Part shown: positions 35,842-44,611 of the stretch, piece after piece
Layout of the letters: the number at the start of each line of letters is the position of its first letter
Numbering within the stretch: the stretch's first letter is position 1
IMG/VR virus record: IMGVR_UViG_3300009181_000099
Location: 1-53,172 of that record
DNA: 53,172 bases
From: a virus
Strand: one strand, 5' to 3'
Notes under the pieces: generated by a model
The model's database searches: none
What the model was told of the DNA's origin: nothing
Seen by the model: the letters and a program-made list of their open reading frames with translations, nothing else
Made by a program: the position numbers and the translations under genes

Positions 35842-38727
35842 TTATTTTCTAACCATTGAGGTGTTATTTATTCCATCTACCTTAATCTTAGGAAATCCAC
35901 CAATATTTTTAATTATTTCTGATATATTTTTAGTTAATCTATATCTTGTATTTTCCTTATCTACTTTACATAAAGTATAACAAGTCTGTATAGACATTTC
36001 TTCAGTTCCTGAAGTTGCTGATTGACTTGGTGTATTCCTTTTACTTGAATATTTTGTTAGATATTTAATAGTAAAGTTTTTACCTGTTAAAAGAAACTGA
36101 CCATCTTTATTAATTAGATTTTCTAATTTTATTTTAGCAGCTTTAATCTGATATTCTCCTTCTTCATTTTTTGGATCCATTTCAATTCTTTTCTCTAAAC
36201 TTCCTTGAAAGTTATCTCCTTTAAGTCCTTGTCCTGACTCCTTAATATATCTTTTGAAGAAGTAAAAACTTTCACAATATGTAAAATAAGCAAATCCTGA
36301 ATCTACTGATTGAATATAGAAATAAATCTGTTTATCTTTACCTTTATCATCTTTACATCCACATGCGAAGAAAGACCCTGATATTTCGTCAAGTTTTTCC
36401 ATTTTAACTAAATCTTTCTTAAATTGTAAATTAAGAGGATCTGGTATGGTAGTAGAATTTGATGTATTTTCTTTTGCATCTGATTCTACTATAACCAATC
36501 CACCATTTAAATCATCTTTGGTGGCTCCAAAGTATTTCTCTATGAACTCTGCTTGTTTACCCATCGCTTTATCTCCATATCCTTTAGATGGTTTGTAAAG
36601 TTCTTCACCATCCAACATATCATTGATGAATTTTAAAAGATTTTTACCAGCATCTTTAATAATATTTCCCTCTTTTGTTTTAAGAATGGTTTCCTCTCTG
36701 AATATTGCCTGATTTTCTGGTTTTTTTATTATATCCTGAACTTTATTTTCCCATTCATTAAAAATCATATTATTTCTATATGGTCCACCTGATATACCAG
36801 CCGTCATTCTTGTTCCATCTCCAAAAGGTGTATAGTTGGCGAATTCAGATGCTGATACTCTACCATCACTGGTTTCAACATTTGGAATAACTTTAGTTGT
36901 GTGTAGTTTATAAGCTCTGTTAAATAATTTAACTATTTCAATAATAGGATCTAATCCATTTATTTGAATTTCTTTAGATGCTGTTATTTTTTCGAAATTA
37001 GCTACTATCCTAGCTACTTCAGTTCTCTCTAAAACGAAAGATTTTACATCAATTTTCTTATCCCAATAGTCAATAATCTTTTGAGAAGTTGTCATTACAA
37101 CTGGATCTGATGCTTCTGTATCTTCGTCAGCTTCTTTTATATAAGATAAGAAAGAACTATATTTACTAATAACAGATTCTTTTGTTAAATCTGATTCTTT
37201 TTTAGAGTATTCTTTACCATCTTCAGTTGTGAAGTAATAAGAACCATCTTTAATTTTTTCAATTTTTTTAGAAATTTCTTTTCCTTCTTTATTTTTCCAT
37301 TTTACAACATCACCAACTTTAAACTTAGTAGTTACTTCAGCAGGTTTTGCTTCATCCGGTTTTATTAACATTATAGATTTCATACCTTCTACAAATGGTT
37401 GTAGATTCTTTCCAGTCTCTCCTAAACCACCATATAAACCTTCTCCATCAAATTGTAAAGCTCTTTTAGTAAATCTAGCTATTTTTTCAGCAACAACAAT
37501 CTTTTTGTTTTTGTCTGAAATTATTTCTATACTTTCTTTATATAATGGATCTGTAGAAGCATTTAGTGTTGCTTTTTTATCACCAACTAAATATCTATTA
37601 ACCTCTGTGAAAAGAGATTTTATTATTTCTTTATTTTTAGTGTCTAAGGATTTTGAAGTTATTTCATTTAAGAACTTAACATCTACTCCAATTCCTTTAT
37701 CTTTAGGAGATTCTAATGTTTCAATAGCTTTCTTTAATTTAGTAAAAGCTTGTGTTAAATGGTCTTCACCACCTTTGATATTAGATCTATCAGGACTTCC
37801 ACCTTCACCAATTGCTTCAAACATAAAACTTTCCATTACAAGAACTAATCCAGCCGGCATAGTAACATTATCCTTTGGATATTTTAGTAAAACTTGAGTA
37901 TTTTTAGTTCTGATGTCAGTTGCTGCTAATTTTTTAGGATTAGCTTTAATATCTTTTTGAATTTTCTCAATAGTATCACCAGCAACAGTAGTGTATGTGA
38001 ATTTACTTTTTGTAGTTGTTGATGCGTTTGTTGTAGATATATTCTTAACTTCTTTATAGTGAGATAATACTAAAGCTAATGACTTCAAAGTTTTTATCAT
38101 AGTAGGATACATAGATTCTGATGTTTTAGAACCTTTTTCTACTACAACTTCTTTATTTTCTCCTTTTTCTTCACCTTCACCTTTTTCTCCCTCATCTTCA
38201 TCACCTTCACCAATAGGTTCTCCACCCTCAGTGTCTTTAAATTGTTCTAAGAACTTTTTAAATTCTTCTAACTGGCTTAATAGAGATTCTTTGTCTTCAA
38301 GACCTTCAATTTTTGATATATTACTTATAGCATCGTTATTAAGTCTTTTTATCTCACCTACGTTACCACCTTCTCTAACAACTTTTTCTAACTCTTCTAA
38401 AAGTTTAGAAATCGTTAGTCTATTTTGATCATTTTTATTTTCTTCTGATAGAGTTGCTGTAGTTGATCCATCTAATAGATTACTAAACGCTTCCTCTAGT
38501 CTTTTACCCACCGGTTTTATTCTAAGTAAGTTAGCACCCATTCTAGCTTTTCTTATACCAAAGTTAATTAATCTACCAATTAATGAGTTACCCCAAGGGA
38601 TATCATTTGCAAACGGTCCACTAGTATCAGCTTCGTTTAATTCCTGTAAATCAATATCAGACTTATATTCATCTATTTTTTTAAAACTTCTTTTAAGGAA
38701 CTCATCTCTATTACTAAGATACTTCAT
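35842..38727 (-). CDS. Large leader-bearing multidomain protein, candidate capsid-internal protein (961 aa)
   Basis: The ATG at 38727 (MKYLSNRDEFLKRS) is preferred to the one at 38751, which sits inside the TTAATATATA element. An E-rich helical region (about 100-200) is followed by a LysM-like segment (about 245-300), a small Tudor/KOW-like beta segment (KVGDVVKWKNKEGKEI, about 465-515) and a C-terminal unknown part with CGCKDDKGKD. Three sites fit T4 prohead-protease preference or its variant: ELNE/ADT (32), FMFE/AIG (about 303) and YIKE/ADE (about 531). It may be a precursor cut during head maturation. No catalytic motif seen; function unknown. Confidence 0.65.
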   Translation of the reverse strand: MKYLSNRDEFLKRSFKKIDEYKSDIDLQELNEADTSGPFANDIPWGNSLIGRLINFGIRKARMGANLLRIKPVGKRLEEAFSNLLDGSTTATLSEENKNDQNRLTISKLLEELEKVVREGGNVGEIKRLNNDAISNISKIEGLEDKESLLSQLEEFKKFLEQFKDTEGGEPIGEGDEDEGEKGEGEEKGENKEVVVEKGSKTSESMYPTMIKTLKSLALVLSHYKEVKNISTTNASTTTKSKFTYTTVAGDTIEKIQKDIKANPKKLAATDIRTKNTQVLLKYPKDNVTMPAGLVLVMESFMFEAIGEGGSPDRSNIKGGEDHLTQAFTKLKKAIETLESPKDKGIGVDVKFLNEITSKSLDTKNKEIIKSLFTEVNRYLVGDKKATLNASTDPLYKESIEIISDKNKKIVVAEKIARFTKRALQFDGEGLYGGLGETGKNLQPFVEGMKSIMLIKPDEAKPAEVTTKFKVGDVVKWKNKEGKEISKKIEKIKDGSYYFTTEDGKEYSKKESDLTKESVISKYSSFLSYIKEADEDTEASDPVVMTTSQKIIDYWDKKIDVKSFVLERTEVARIVANFEKITASKEIQINGLDPIIEIVKLFNRAYKLHTTKVIPNVETSDGRVSASEFANYTPFGDGTRMTAGISGGPYRNNMIFNEWENKVQDIIKKPENQAIFREETILKTKEGNIIKDAGKNLLKFINDMLDGEELYKPSKGYGDKAMGKQAEFIEKYFGATKDDLNGGLVIVESDAKENTSNSTTIPDPLNLQFKKDLVKMEKLDEISGSFFACGCKDDKGKDKQIYFYIQSVDSGFAYFTYCESFYFFKRYIKESGQGLKGDNFQGSLEKRIEMDPKNEEGEYQIKAAKIKLENLINKDGQFLLTGKNFTIKYLTKYSSKRNTPSQSATSGTEEMSIQTCYTLCKVDKENTRYRLTKNISEIIKNIGGFPKIKVDGINNTSMVRK

Positions 38728-38750
38728 ATAATTATATAATTTTTTCAACA

Positions 38751-38760
38751 TATATATTAA
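38751..38760 (-). promoter_or_regulatory. TTAATATATA element before 961-aa gene
   Basis: Exact minus-strand 10-mer, 23 bp upstream of the chosen ATG at 38727. Confidence 0.45.
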
Positions 38761-38800
38761 AATACTTTTACTTAAATTTTCTTTATTTTAATATTATTCG

Positions 38801-38808
38801 TATATTTG
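38801..38808 (+). promoter_or_regulatory. Bacteroidota-type -7 element TATATTTG
   Basis: Plus-strand TATATTTG; the -33 position has TTTC rather than TTTG. A weaker copy of the promoter 84 bp downstream, in the 38728-38924 divergent region, which otherwise holds no gene. Confidence 0.4.
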
Positions 38809-38861
38809 TATATAATTAAGTATTAAAGAAAAATCATAAAACAAAAAAATAATAAATAAAA

Positions 38862-38892
38862 TTTGTAGATTCAGGAATTATCCTTATATTTG
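38862..38892 (+). promoter_or_regulatory. Complete Bacteroidota housekeeping-type promoter
   Basis: TTTG (38862-38865), 19-bp spacer, TATATTTG (38885-38892): exact match to the Bacteroidota consensus TTTG-N19-21-TAnnTTTG. The ATG of the next gene is 32 bp further on. Predicts transcription by unmodified host polymerase, hence early expression. Confidence 0.8.
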
Positions 38893-38924
38893 TATAACAA
38901 AATAAACCACTAAAAAAGAAGACT

Positions 38925-39383
38925 ATGAAATTCGACATCAACAAAGTAATCTGTATCAGCTTAAAGTCACACAACGACCAACAATTGAAAGCTATCTCTG
39001 AAGTTTATAAATTAGATTTTGATACTTTAGTTAAAGTTAAAGCTTGTTCTTCTAAGATTTGGATAGAAGCGGGTGGTGATTATGCTATCGCTTTCATCAC
39101 AGTTGATAATAATGTTCCACAAGTTAGCGAGAATTTTTGTCCAATCACTAAAAAAGAAAAAGACGCTTTGTATAAAATTCAACCAATCAAAACTCCAAAG
39201 ATGCCAAAGGTTTCAAGAGTAGTTGATACTAAAGTTGAAGACGAGGTTTCTAATGTTTTCATCGAAGATTTAATCTCTGACTTTGATGTTGTTTTAGATG
39301 TAGACACTATCTTAGACAAGATTACTGACAAAGGTATGAAGTCTTTAACTAAAGTTGAATTAGACTTTTTGAACAATCAATAA
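38925..39383 (+). CDS. Hypothetical protein, probable early gene (152 aa)
   Basis: No family recognised. N-terminal alpha/beta part (KVICISLKSHNDQQLKAISE; IWIEAGGDYAIAFITVDNN), a Lys/Pro/Val linker, and a C-terminal helical motif VDTILDKITDKGMKSLTKVE shared with two other proteins here. It has the only complete host-type promoter in the window and its own terminator, so it is likely a strongly expressed early monocistronic gene. Codon use is less AT-extreme at the start (ATCAACAAAGTAATC). Confidence 0.7.
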   Translation: MKFDINKVICISLKSHNDQQLKAISEVYKLDFDTLVKVKACSSKIWIEAGGDYAIAFITVDNNVPQVSENFCPITKKEKDALYKIQPIKTPKMPKVSRVVDTKVEDEVSNVFIEDLISDFDVVLDVDTILDKITDKGMKSLTKVELDFLNNQ

Positions 39384-39416
39384 TAAATTGAAATAACCTA
39401 CTTTTATACAAATCTT

Positions 39417-39447
39417 AAAAAACCGGGAATAATTCCGGTTTTTTTAT
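39417..39447 (+). terminator. Rho-independent terminator
   Basis: AAAAAACCGG-GAATAATT-CCGGTTTTTTT, 33 bp after the stop at 39383. The remainder of the gap up to 39555 is AT-rich with TTGAATATATATATTATAC near 39520-39540, a weak promoter candidate. Confidence 0.8.
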
Positions 39448-39555
39448 TTTAAAATATATTTTTTTTAACCACCACCATTTTTTGATAAAAAATCAAGGTC
39501 AATTATTTAACTGTTCAAAAATTGAATATATATATTATACAATTAAATTTTTTGT

Positions 39556-39858
39556 ATGAGATACATAGAGTTAAAATATCGTAATAAGACTTATACTACA
39601 GAGGTAGAAATCGATGATATTCTTTTAAGTGAGAATTTTTATTGGTTAATCGACTCAGAAATCGAGAATGCTCAAATTGAGATAGAAAAAGACACACTTA
39701 TTTGGAATGGTGGTGGTTTCTTTACTGGAGACTGGCACTATGGTATTTTTAAAAATGGTGACTTTTATGGAAATTGGGAAAACGGGATATGGGAGAGTGG
39801 TAATTTTGGAGGTAAATGGCATAGTGGTGTTAATTTAACCCAAGATATAAAAAAATAA
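39556..39858 (+). CDS. MORN-like W/G repeat protein (100 aa)
   Basis: Residues 1-50 are a small alpha/beta region; residues about 50-95 are short repeats of the form W-x-x-G-x-F-x-x-G-x-W (IWNGGGFFTGDWHYGIFKNG, NWENGIWESGNFGGKWHSG), resembling MORN-like beta-hairpin repeats. Such repeats are common in large phages of Bacteroidota and in the hosts; their function is usually binding or structural. Starts a two-gene unit with the following gene 9 bp downstream. Confidence 0.7.
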   Translation: MRYIELKYRNKTYTTEVEIDDILLSENFYWLIDSEIENAQIEIEKDTLIWNGGGFFTGDWHYGIFKNGDFYGNWENGIWESGNFGGKWHSGVNLTQDIKK

Positions 39859-39867
39859 AAAATTATT

Positions 39868-40323
39868 ATGAAGAGAAAAAGAATTGTTCTTGAAGAAGAA
39901 AGAGCTAAGGAAATTTTGAATCAAAATGTAATCAGAGTTAAAAAAGAATCAGGTGATTATTTTTTTGAAATAGGAAAAGAGTCAACTTCTGACATTGCGG
40001 AAGGTGTATCAATTCTTATGAGAAAAACAGAATGGAATGATCCGATTTGGAATACCGAGATAGATAAAATAATTTATGAAGATATAACACCTGAGAAAGC
40101 ACTATTTTGGTTAACAGGTGGGTATGCAGAGTGGAGAACACTAAACCACTATAATAGACCTTGGTGTGACAGTTATTTAGAATTTCAGGAAGAATTTGGA
40201 TTTTTAATAATAAACATCATCAAAAAGTCAAAAAAATTAGCAGATGTAAGAGACGGATTTGTAAAGTATCTTAATTTACCAACATTATACAATTTTGCAA
40301 TTAGTAGAGATATGGTAAAATAA
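39868..40323 (+). CDS. Hypothetical protein (151 aa)
   Basis: No family recognised. A basic N-terminus (MKRKRIVLEEERAKEILNQN) leads into a mixed domain with several Trp (TEWNDPIWNTEIDKIIYEDI; FWLTGGYAEWRTLNHYNRPW) and a helical end. No signal peptide or membrane segment. Second gene after the MORN-like gene, closed by a hairpin terminator at 40347. Confidence 0.65.
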   Translation: MKRKRIVLEEERAKEILNQNVIRVKKESGDYFFEIGKESTSDIAEGVSILMRKTEWNDPIWNTEIDKIIYEDITPEKALFWLTGGYAEWRTLNHYNRPWCDSYLEFQEEFGFLIINIIKKSKKLADVRDGFVKYLNLPTLYNFAISRDMVK

Positions 40324-40346
40324 TAAAATTTTTATATGATTAAATT

Positions 40347-40377
40347 AAATCCCATCTAAATGATGGGATTTTTTTTT
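40347..40377 (+). terminator. Rho-independent terminator
   Basis: AAATCCCATC, loop TAAAT, GATGGGATTT plus T-tract. The T-tract runs straight into the next TTAATATATA element. Confidence 0.85.
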
Positions 40378-40385
40378 AATATATA
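40376..40385 (+). promoter_or_regulatory. TTAATATATA element, 5 bp before ATG
   Basis: Exact 10-mer starting in the T-tract of the preceding terminator; ATG at 40391 after ATTAC. Confidence 0.45.
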
Positions 40386-40390
40386 ATTAC

Positions 40391-40666
40391 ATGGAACAAT
40401 TAAAATCAATTTGTCGAAATCCTTGGTGTAAAGCAACCTTTGTCTATAGAAAGGAAGATATGGTACCTGTTAACTCTGAGATTAAAATATCAAAAAATGA
40501 ATCAATGGATGATATTCAAATGATGGCTCCTTCACATTGTTATAAGTGTAAAAGCTTTGATTCTGAACTTAGTGGTGGAGTTGAATGGAAGGATAAAGAA
40601 TACGAGGGTAGTAGATTCGATGGTATGCCTCATCAGGTAAGATATAAAGTAACAAATTTTAAATAA
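40391..40666 (+). CDS. Small zinc-ribbon-like protein (91 aa)
   Basis: Two cysteine pairs, C-x4-C (SICRNPWCKATF, residues 8-13) and C-x-x-C (SHCYKCKSF, about 54-57), suggest one structural zinc site. The C-terminal third (GGVEWKDKEYEGSRFDGMPH) is hydrophilic. No family recognised. Its stop overlaps the next start (TAATG), so the two genes are coupled. Confidence 0.65.
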   Translation: MEQLKSICRNPWCKATFVYRKEDMVPVNSEIKISKNESMDDIQMMAPSHCYKCKSFDSELSGGVEWKDKEYEGSRFDGMPHQVRYKVTNFK

Positions 40667-41511
40667 TGAAAGCACATTTTTTTGACATTGATGTTATATT
40701 AAATACTAATAGTATGGTTTGGGTTGTGGATAAAGCTGTGCCTAGTATACCTATATTAAAAATATCTCAATCTGAGTTTAATTTAATAAAAAAAGGTATT
40801 TATAAAGGTCAAGAGAGTTCTATGAAGTTTGGTGGAACCGATTATTGGGTTTCTTCGGAATTTATGAACAAGATAAAAGTTAAATCTAAAAATCATCAAG
40901 CTAATTTTTCTAATCTAATATTCTCTATGCAAGAATTTATGAATAAAGAGTTAATGGAGAATTTAGAATATACATTAAATTTAGATAATATACTACATCT
41001 TAAAAATACAGATGATGATATTTATTTTATATGTTCTAGAAATAATAAAAGAAACTATGAAGTAATGATTTCTAAAATAGAAGAGAAATTAAAAGAAAAT
41101 GGATTAAAAATTAAAAAGTATTATTTCATTTCTGAGACATTCTATAATAGAAATAGTGATGATATATCTTATAAAAAAGCTAGACTATTACTACAACACA
41201 TTATAGGATTGAAAACAGAAGGTGATAAATTCACTGAAGAAGAGTTACAGAAATATACTGAATTGTATTTTTATGATGATGAAGAAAACGCTATAAAATT
41301 AGCAATCGATTCAAATAAACTCTTAACCGTTTTACTTTCTAATACTGATTCTAATTTAAAAGATAGAATTAAAAGTGAATTAAAACAAGAAGAGAGATTG
41401 CTTTTTGTTAATCTTGTTACTGGTAATAGAGTTAATCGATTCGTTACAACAAAAGTAAAAATTGAATTTAGTAACTTGATTAAGGCTTTTGAGAGTTTTA
41501 AGTATAGATAA
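40666..41511 (+). CDS. HAD-like protein (281 aa)
   Basis: HAD-type motifs appear in order: FFDIDVIL (residues 5-12; D-x-D of motif I, without the usual Thr), YFICSRNN (about 120-127; motif II Ser), SYKKARLLL (about 168-176; candidate motif III Lys) and LYFYDDEENAI (about 204-214; motif IV acidic pair). Probably a phosphatase-type fold, substrate unknown. Longer than minimal HAD enzymes, with helical extensions. It ends one base before the convergent candidate small-terminase gene. Confidence 0.65.
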   Translation: MKAHFFDIDVILNTNSMVWVVDKAVPSIPILKISQSEFNLIKKGIYKGQESSMKFGGTDYWVSSEFMNKIKVKSKNHQANFSNLIFSMQEFMNKELMENLEYTLNLDNILHLKNTDDDIYFICSRNNKRNYEVMISKIEEKLKENGLKIKKYYFISETFYNRNSDDISYKKARLLLQHIIGLKTEGDKFTEEELQKYTELYFYDDEENAIKLAIDSNKLLTVLLSNTDSNLKDRIKSELKQEERLLFVNLVTGNRVNRFVTTKVKIEFSNLIKAFESFKYR

Positions 41512-42147
41512 TTACTTAGAGTCTTTATCTTTCCCTATCATTGCATTTTTAATCAAATCATTCAGTTTTCTATTGTCCATTACAGCGCCGGTATCTGATT
41601 CAGGCATTTCTCCAGAAAAATCATCAATTGCTTTTTGAACATCTGGACTTTCGATTTCGTTCAAACCTAAATCTTTTCTTAGTCCTTTATAAAATTTCTC
41701 CAATTCAGTTCTTTGAGTAGATGAGAATTTAGAGTTTTCTCTAATTTGGCCAATTGTTTGGTTGACAACCTCGTGCATTCTTGCTGAATTGTCACCATTA
41801 TCTACTTGTCTTAATTGTGATAAGAAGTTCTTTCTAGTCATTTTTGATAAGAAGATTGTTTCAGCATAAACTAAAGCATCATCTCTCAACTTATTTTTTA
41901 TATATGGGTGTTCTTTTAATTGTGGTACGTCACTTAGATATAAATCTACAAGAGATTCTAATACCTCCATTGATTGTTGAGAAGCAACCGTCATATCTGA
42001 GTCGTAATCATACATCTCAATTGCTCCTAAATCTGGTAAATCTTCAGGTCTTGCTAAGTGTTTACTTATATCAAATTCCCCGCTTTCGGACTGAATTTCA
42101 TCAAATTCATCCTTTATTCTATTTCTTTCATTTTCTGCTTTTGACAT
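41512..42147 (-). CDS. Candidate terminase small subunit (211 aa)
   Basis: An acidic, mostly helical protein divergently placed next to TerL, 50 bp apart. Helical central region (MEVLESLVDLYLSDVPQLKE, HPYIKNKLRDDALVYAETIF) and a later ELEKFYKGLRKDLGL segment recall T4-like gp16-type proteins, which form rings and recruit DNA for packaging. No clear helix-turn-helix was seen. The assignment rests on size, helical character and position; an unrelated head-assembly protein is possible. Confidence 0.5.
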   Translation of the reverse strand: MSKAENERNRIKDEFDEIQSESGEFDISKHLARPEDLPDLGAIEMYDYDSDMTVASQQSMEVLESLVDLYLSDVPQLKEHPYIKNKLRDDALVYAETIFLSKMTRKNFLSQLRQVDNGDNSARMHEVVNQTIGQIRENSKFSSTQRTELEKFYKGLRKDLGLNEIESPDVQKAIDDFSGEMPESDTGAVMDNRKLNDLIKNAMIGKDKDSK

Positions 42148-42166
42148 AGAAGGTGGTTTTTTACAA

Positions 42167-42176
42167 TATATATTAA
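42167..42176 (-). promoter_or_regulatory. TTAATATATA element before candidate small-terminase gene
   Basis: Exact minus-strand 10-mer 19 bp upstream of the ATG at 42147, inside the divergent gap with TerL. Confidence 0.45.
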
Positions 42177-42197
42177 AAAGATATTGTTCCTAAAATT

Positions 42198-44327
42198 ATG
42201 GCAGTAGCTAAACAACAAGAAAGACAGATGATTTTCACTACTAAATTAGTAGATGAAGCAACAGATAAAATAAACGATGGTATAGTCGTTAAAAGATACC
42301 AAAACCCTTGGTTGAAAAGTGAGGTTGGTATTAGAAGAGCAGGTGCCTCATTTAAGATGACCACTGATGAACAACAAGAGTATGTTAGATGTGCTTTAGA
42401 TGTTCACTACTTTACCGAAAAATATTGTAAAGTTAAAACAGAAGATGGATCTATTGATAATATTCTATTAAGAGATTATCAGAAAGAAATGCTTGACAAC
42501 TTTGTTAATAATAGATTTAGTATTTTAATGGCATCTCGTCAGGTAGGTAAGACTATCTCATCTTCTATTTTTATGTTACATACTATTCTATTTAATAATG
42601 ATAAGAATATAATGATTGTTGCTAACAAAGGTGATACAGCTGTTGAAATTGTCGATAAGATTAAATCTATCTACTCATTATTACCTTTCTTCTTAAAACC
42701 CGGTATTAAAACTTGGAATCAGAAGTCATTAACATTTGAAAATGGATGTAGAATTAAAACATCTGCTAGAACAAAGACACCAGCTATCGGTTTTACCATT
42801 GACGTACTTTACTTAGATGAGTTTGCGCACATTCCGTCAAATATCATTGAACCATATTATACCGCTGCTTTTCCAACCGTATCAGCCGTTCAAAACTCAA
42901 AGATTATTATTACTTCAACTCCTAATGGTATGAATTTATTCCATAGATTGTTGACAGATGCTGAAAGACCAGATGGTGATCCACTAAAGAATAACTATAA
43001 AGCGATGAGAGTTTATTGGTATCAAGTTCCGGGTCGATTTATAACTTATATCAGATTAAACGCTCATAAAATGTATGAGTATGGTGTTACTAAAGAAGAA
43101 ATATTTCAAGTAGTACAAGATAGATGGTCTCAACATACAAAACTTGAGATGAAGTATATCACTGATAATATGAAAGATGTTATCTATGTTTATAATAATG
43201 ATAAATGTACAGATGAAGAAGTTAAAAAAACAACTTTTATTGATAAGAATGGATTTGAAGTTCCTATTTTAGCTATATCTGAAATGACAACTTGGAAGGA
43301 AGAGGCTATAAAGGATATCGGTGGTGAAGATGCCTTCAATCAAGAATATGGACTAAGATTTATTAATGCTTCTAAATCATTACTTAATGAGGCTATTATT
43401 GATGATTTATTAAGAAATAAAAAGAATTATATATTTGAAGAAATACACGAGTTTGATAGAAAACTTAAATTTAGTTATAACGACTTAAAGTGGGTTGATG
43501 ATGATAATATATTCATACCACTTAAAAGAAAAGATTATAAAATAGTCATTTCAGTTGATATATCTGAAGGTTTAGGTCAAGATTACTCTATAATAAATAT
43601 TTTTAGAGTTTCTGAGAAACCGAAAGATCTCATAGAATCTCAAAAAGCGTCTTATAAATCTATTGTTGATTTCTTTAGATTAGAACAAATTGGTATTTTC
43701 AGAAATAATTTTATTTCAGTTAAACAATTAGCTGAGTTACTTTATATGATTGTCTTTGAATACTTAAACCCAGAAAACATTAAAGTAGTAGTTGAGTTAA
43801 ATAACTATGGTAATACTTTATTTGCTGAGTTACCACATGTTTTTGATGGAAATAATAACTATGGTTCTTCGGTTTTTGTTAGATATAAACATAGAGCTGA
43901 CGCAACTGAGGAAAAAATGGGTTTAAAGGTAGGTGAGAATAAAAATCTTATGGTTAAAGATTATCAAGACTTAATGCAAAGTAAATCATTTGTTATAAAT
44001 AATGAGGATAATATAAGAGAGATAACAACTTTTGTCAAACATACAACAACGGCCGGTAATACTAGATATGCGGCTGATGTTGGGAATGATGATAGTGTTA
44101 TGACTATAGTTAATGCTACTACTATATTTAGTAGACATGAATTTTCTGAAATGGTAGAGGATTGGTCTAGCAAATTTGTTGATAAAGAATTCACAAACTA
44201 TGTTCAAGAAAGTCTTAAAAATATGGACTATGTTGACGGAGTTGATTATGGACAAGTCCTGAAAATAAGAAAGCAACAAATGAATAGATATAAAGGTAGT
44301 CAGGGAAAAAACTGGTTTAATAGTTAA
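42198..44327 (+). CDS. terL: Terminase large subunit (T4 gp17-like, 709 aa)
   Basis: ATPase: Walker A ASRQVGKT (112-119), Walker B VLYLDE (203-208), coupling motif TSTPNG (239-244). Nuclease (RNase H fold): ISVDISEGLGQDYS (about 452-465), VVELNNYGNT (about 533-542) and ADVGNDDS (about 625-632) supply the acidic metal ligands. The protein drives headful packaging of DNA into the prohead and cuts the concatemer. Length is a little above T4 gp17 (610), with an insert between ATPase and nuclease (about 330-420). The stop overlaps the convergent ClpS gene by 4 bp. Confidence 0.93.
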   Translation: MAVAKQQERQMIFTTKLVDEATDKINDGIVVKRYQNPWLKSEVGIRRAGASFKMTTDEQQEYVRCALDVHYFTEKYCKVKTEDGSIDNILLRDYQKEMLDNFVNNRFSILMASRQVGKTISSSIFMLHTILFNNDKNIMIVANKGDTAVEIVDKIKSIYSLLPFFLKPGIKTWNQKSLTFENGCRIKTSARTKTPAIGFTIDVLYLDEFAHIPSNIIEPYYTAAFPTVSAVQNSKIIITSTPNGMNLFHRLLTDAERPDGDPLKNNYKAMRVYWYQVPGRFITYIRLNAHKMYEYGVTKEEIFQVVQDRWSQHTKLEMKYITDNMKDVIYVYNNDKCTDEEVKKTTFIDKNGFEVPILAISEMTTWKEEAIKDIGGEDAFNQEYGLRFINASKSLLNEAIIDDLLRNKKNYIFEEIHEFDRKLKFSYNDLKWVDDDNIFIPLKRKDYKIVISVDISEGLGQDYSIINIFRVSEKPKDLIESQKASYKSIVDFFRLEQIGIFRNNFISVKQLAELLYMIVFEYLNPENIKVVVELNNYGNTLFAELPHVFDGNNNYGSSVFVRYKHRADATEEKMGLKVGENKNLMVKDYQDLMQSKSFVINNEDNIREITTFVKHTTTAGNTRYAADVGNDDSVMTIVNATTIFSRHEFSEMVEDWSSKFVDKEFTNYVQESLKNMDYVDGVDYGQVLKIRKQQMNRYKGSQGKNWFNS

Positions 44328-44608
44328 TCATTAGACTCCATAGTTGCTGAAAGACCAGCACCTCTTAGTTTATCTTTCATTGTTGAGATTGTTTCTAAAT
44401 CTCCGTATTTAACATCACATTTTCCTTTATAGTGGATTATATGAGCACATTGATTAGCTTGTTCTAACTCGTGGTTACAAACTTTCATTAAACAAGTAAT
44501 AACCCAATCAAATGTATTGTGATCATCATTGTGAAGAATTAGCTTATAAGGTTTTGCTAAAATTTCTTGTACTTTCGATTTTGTTTTCTTTTTAGTAATT
44601 GTTGCCAT
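44324..44608 (-). CDS. clpS: ClpS-like adaptor of the Clp protease (94 aa)
   Basis: Nearly the full ClpS core is present: YKLILHNDDHNTFDWVI (21-37), with the N-degron pocket residues of the HNDD..T region, KVCNHELEQANQCAHIIHYK (42-61) including the conserved HxxG-type region replaced by HIIHYKGKC, and a C-terminal GLSATMES strand. Cellular ClpS delivers N-end-rule substrates to ClpAP/ClpCP and blocks others. The extension before the core is short and basic. It is followed, in the same direction of transcription, by no further gene and preceded by the HAD phosphatase gene (3 bp gap). A phage copy could redirect host proteolysis. Confidence 0.88.
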   Translation of the reverse strand: MATITKKKTKSKVQEILAKPYKLILHNDDHNTFDWVITCLMKVCNHELEQANQCAHIIHYKGKCDVKYGDLETISTMKDKLRGAGLSATMESND

Positions 44609-44611
44609 AGA

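Noticed and set aside
38728-38924. tRNA or small RNA gene in the largest intergenic gap
   Set aside because: No cloverleaf or hairpin was seen; the gap is explained by promoters in both directions.
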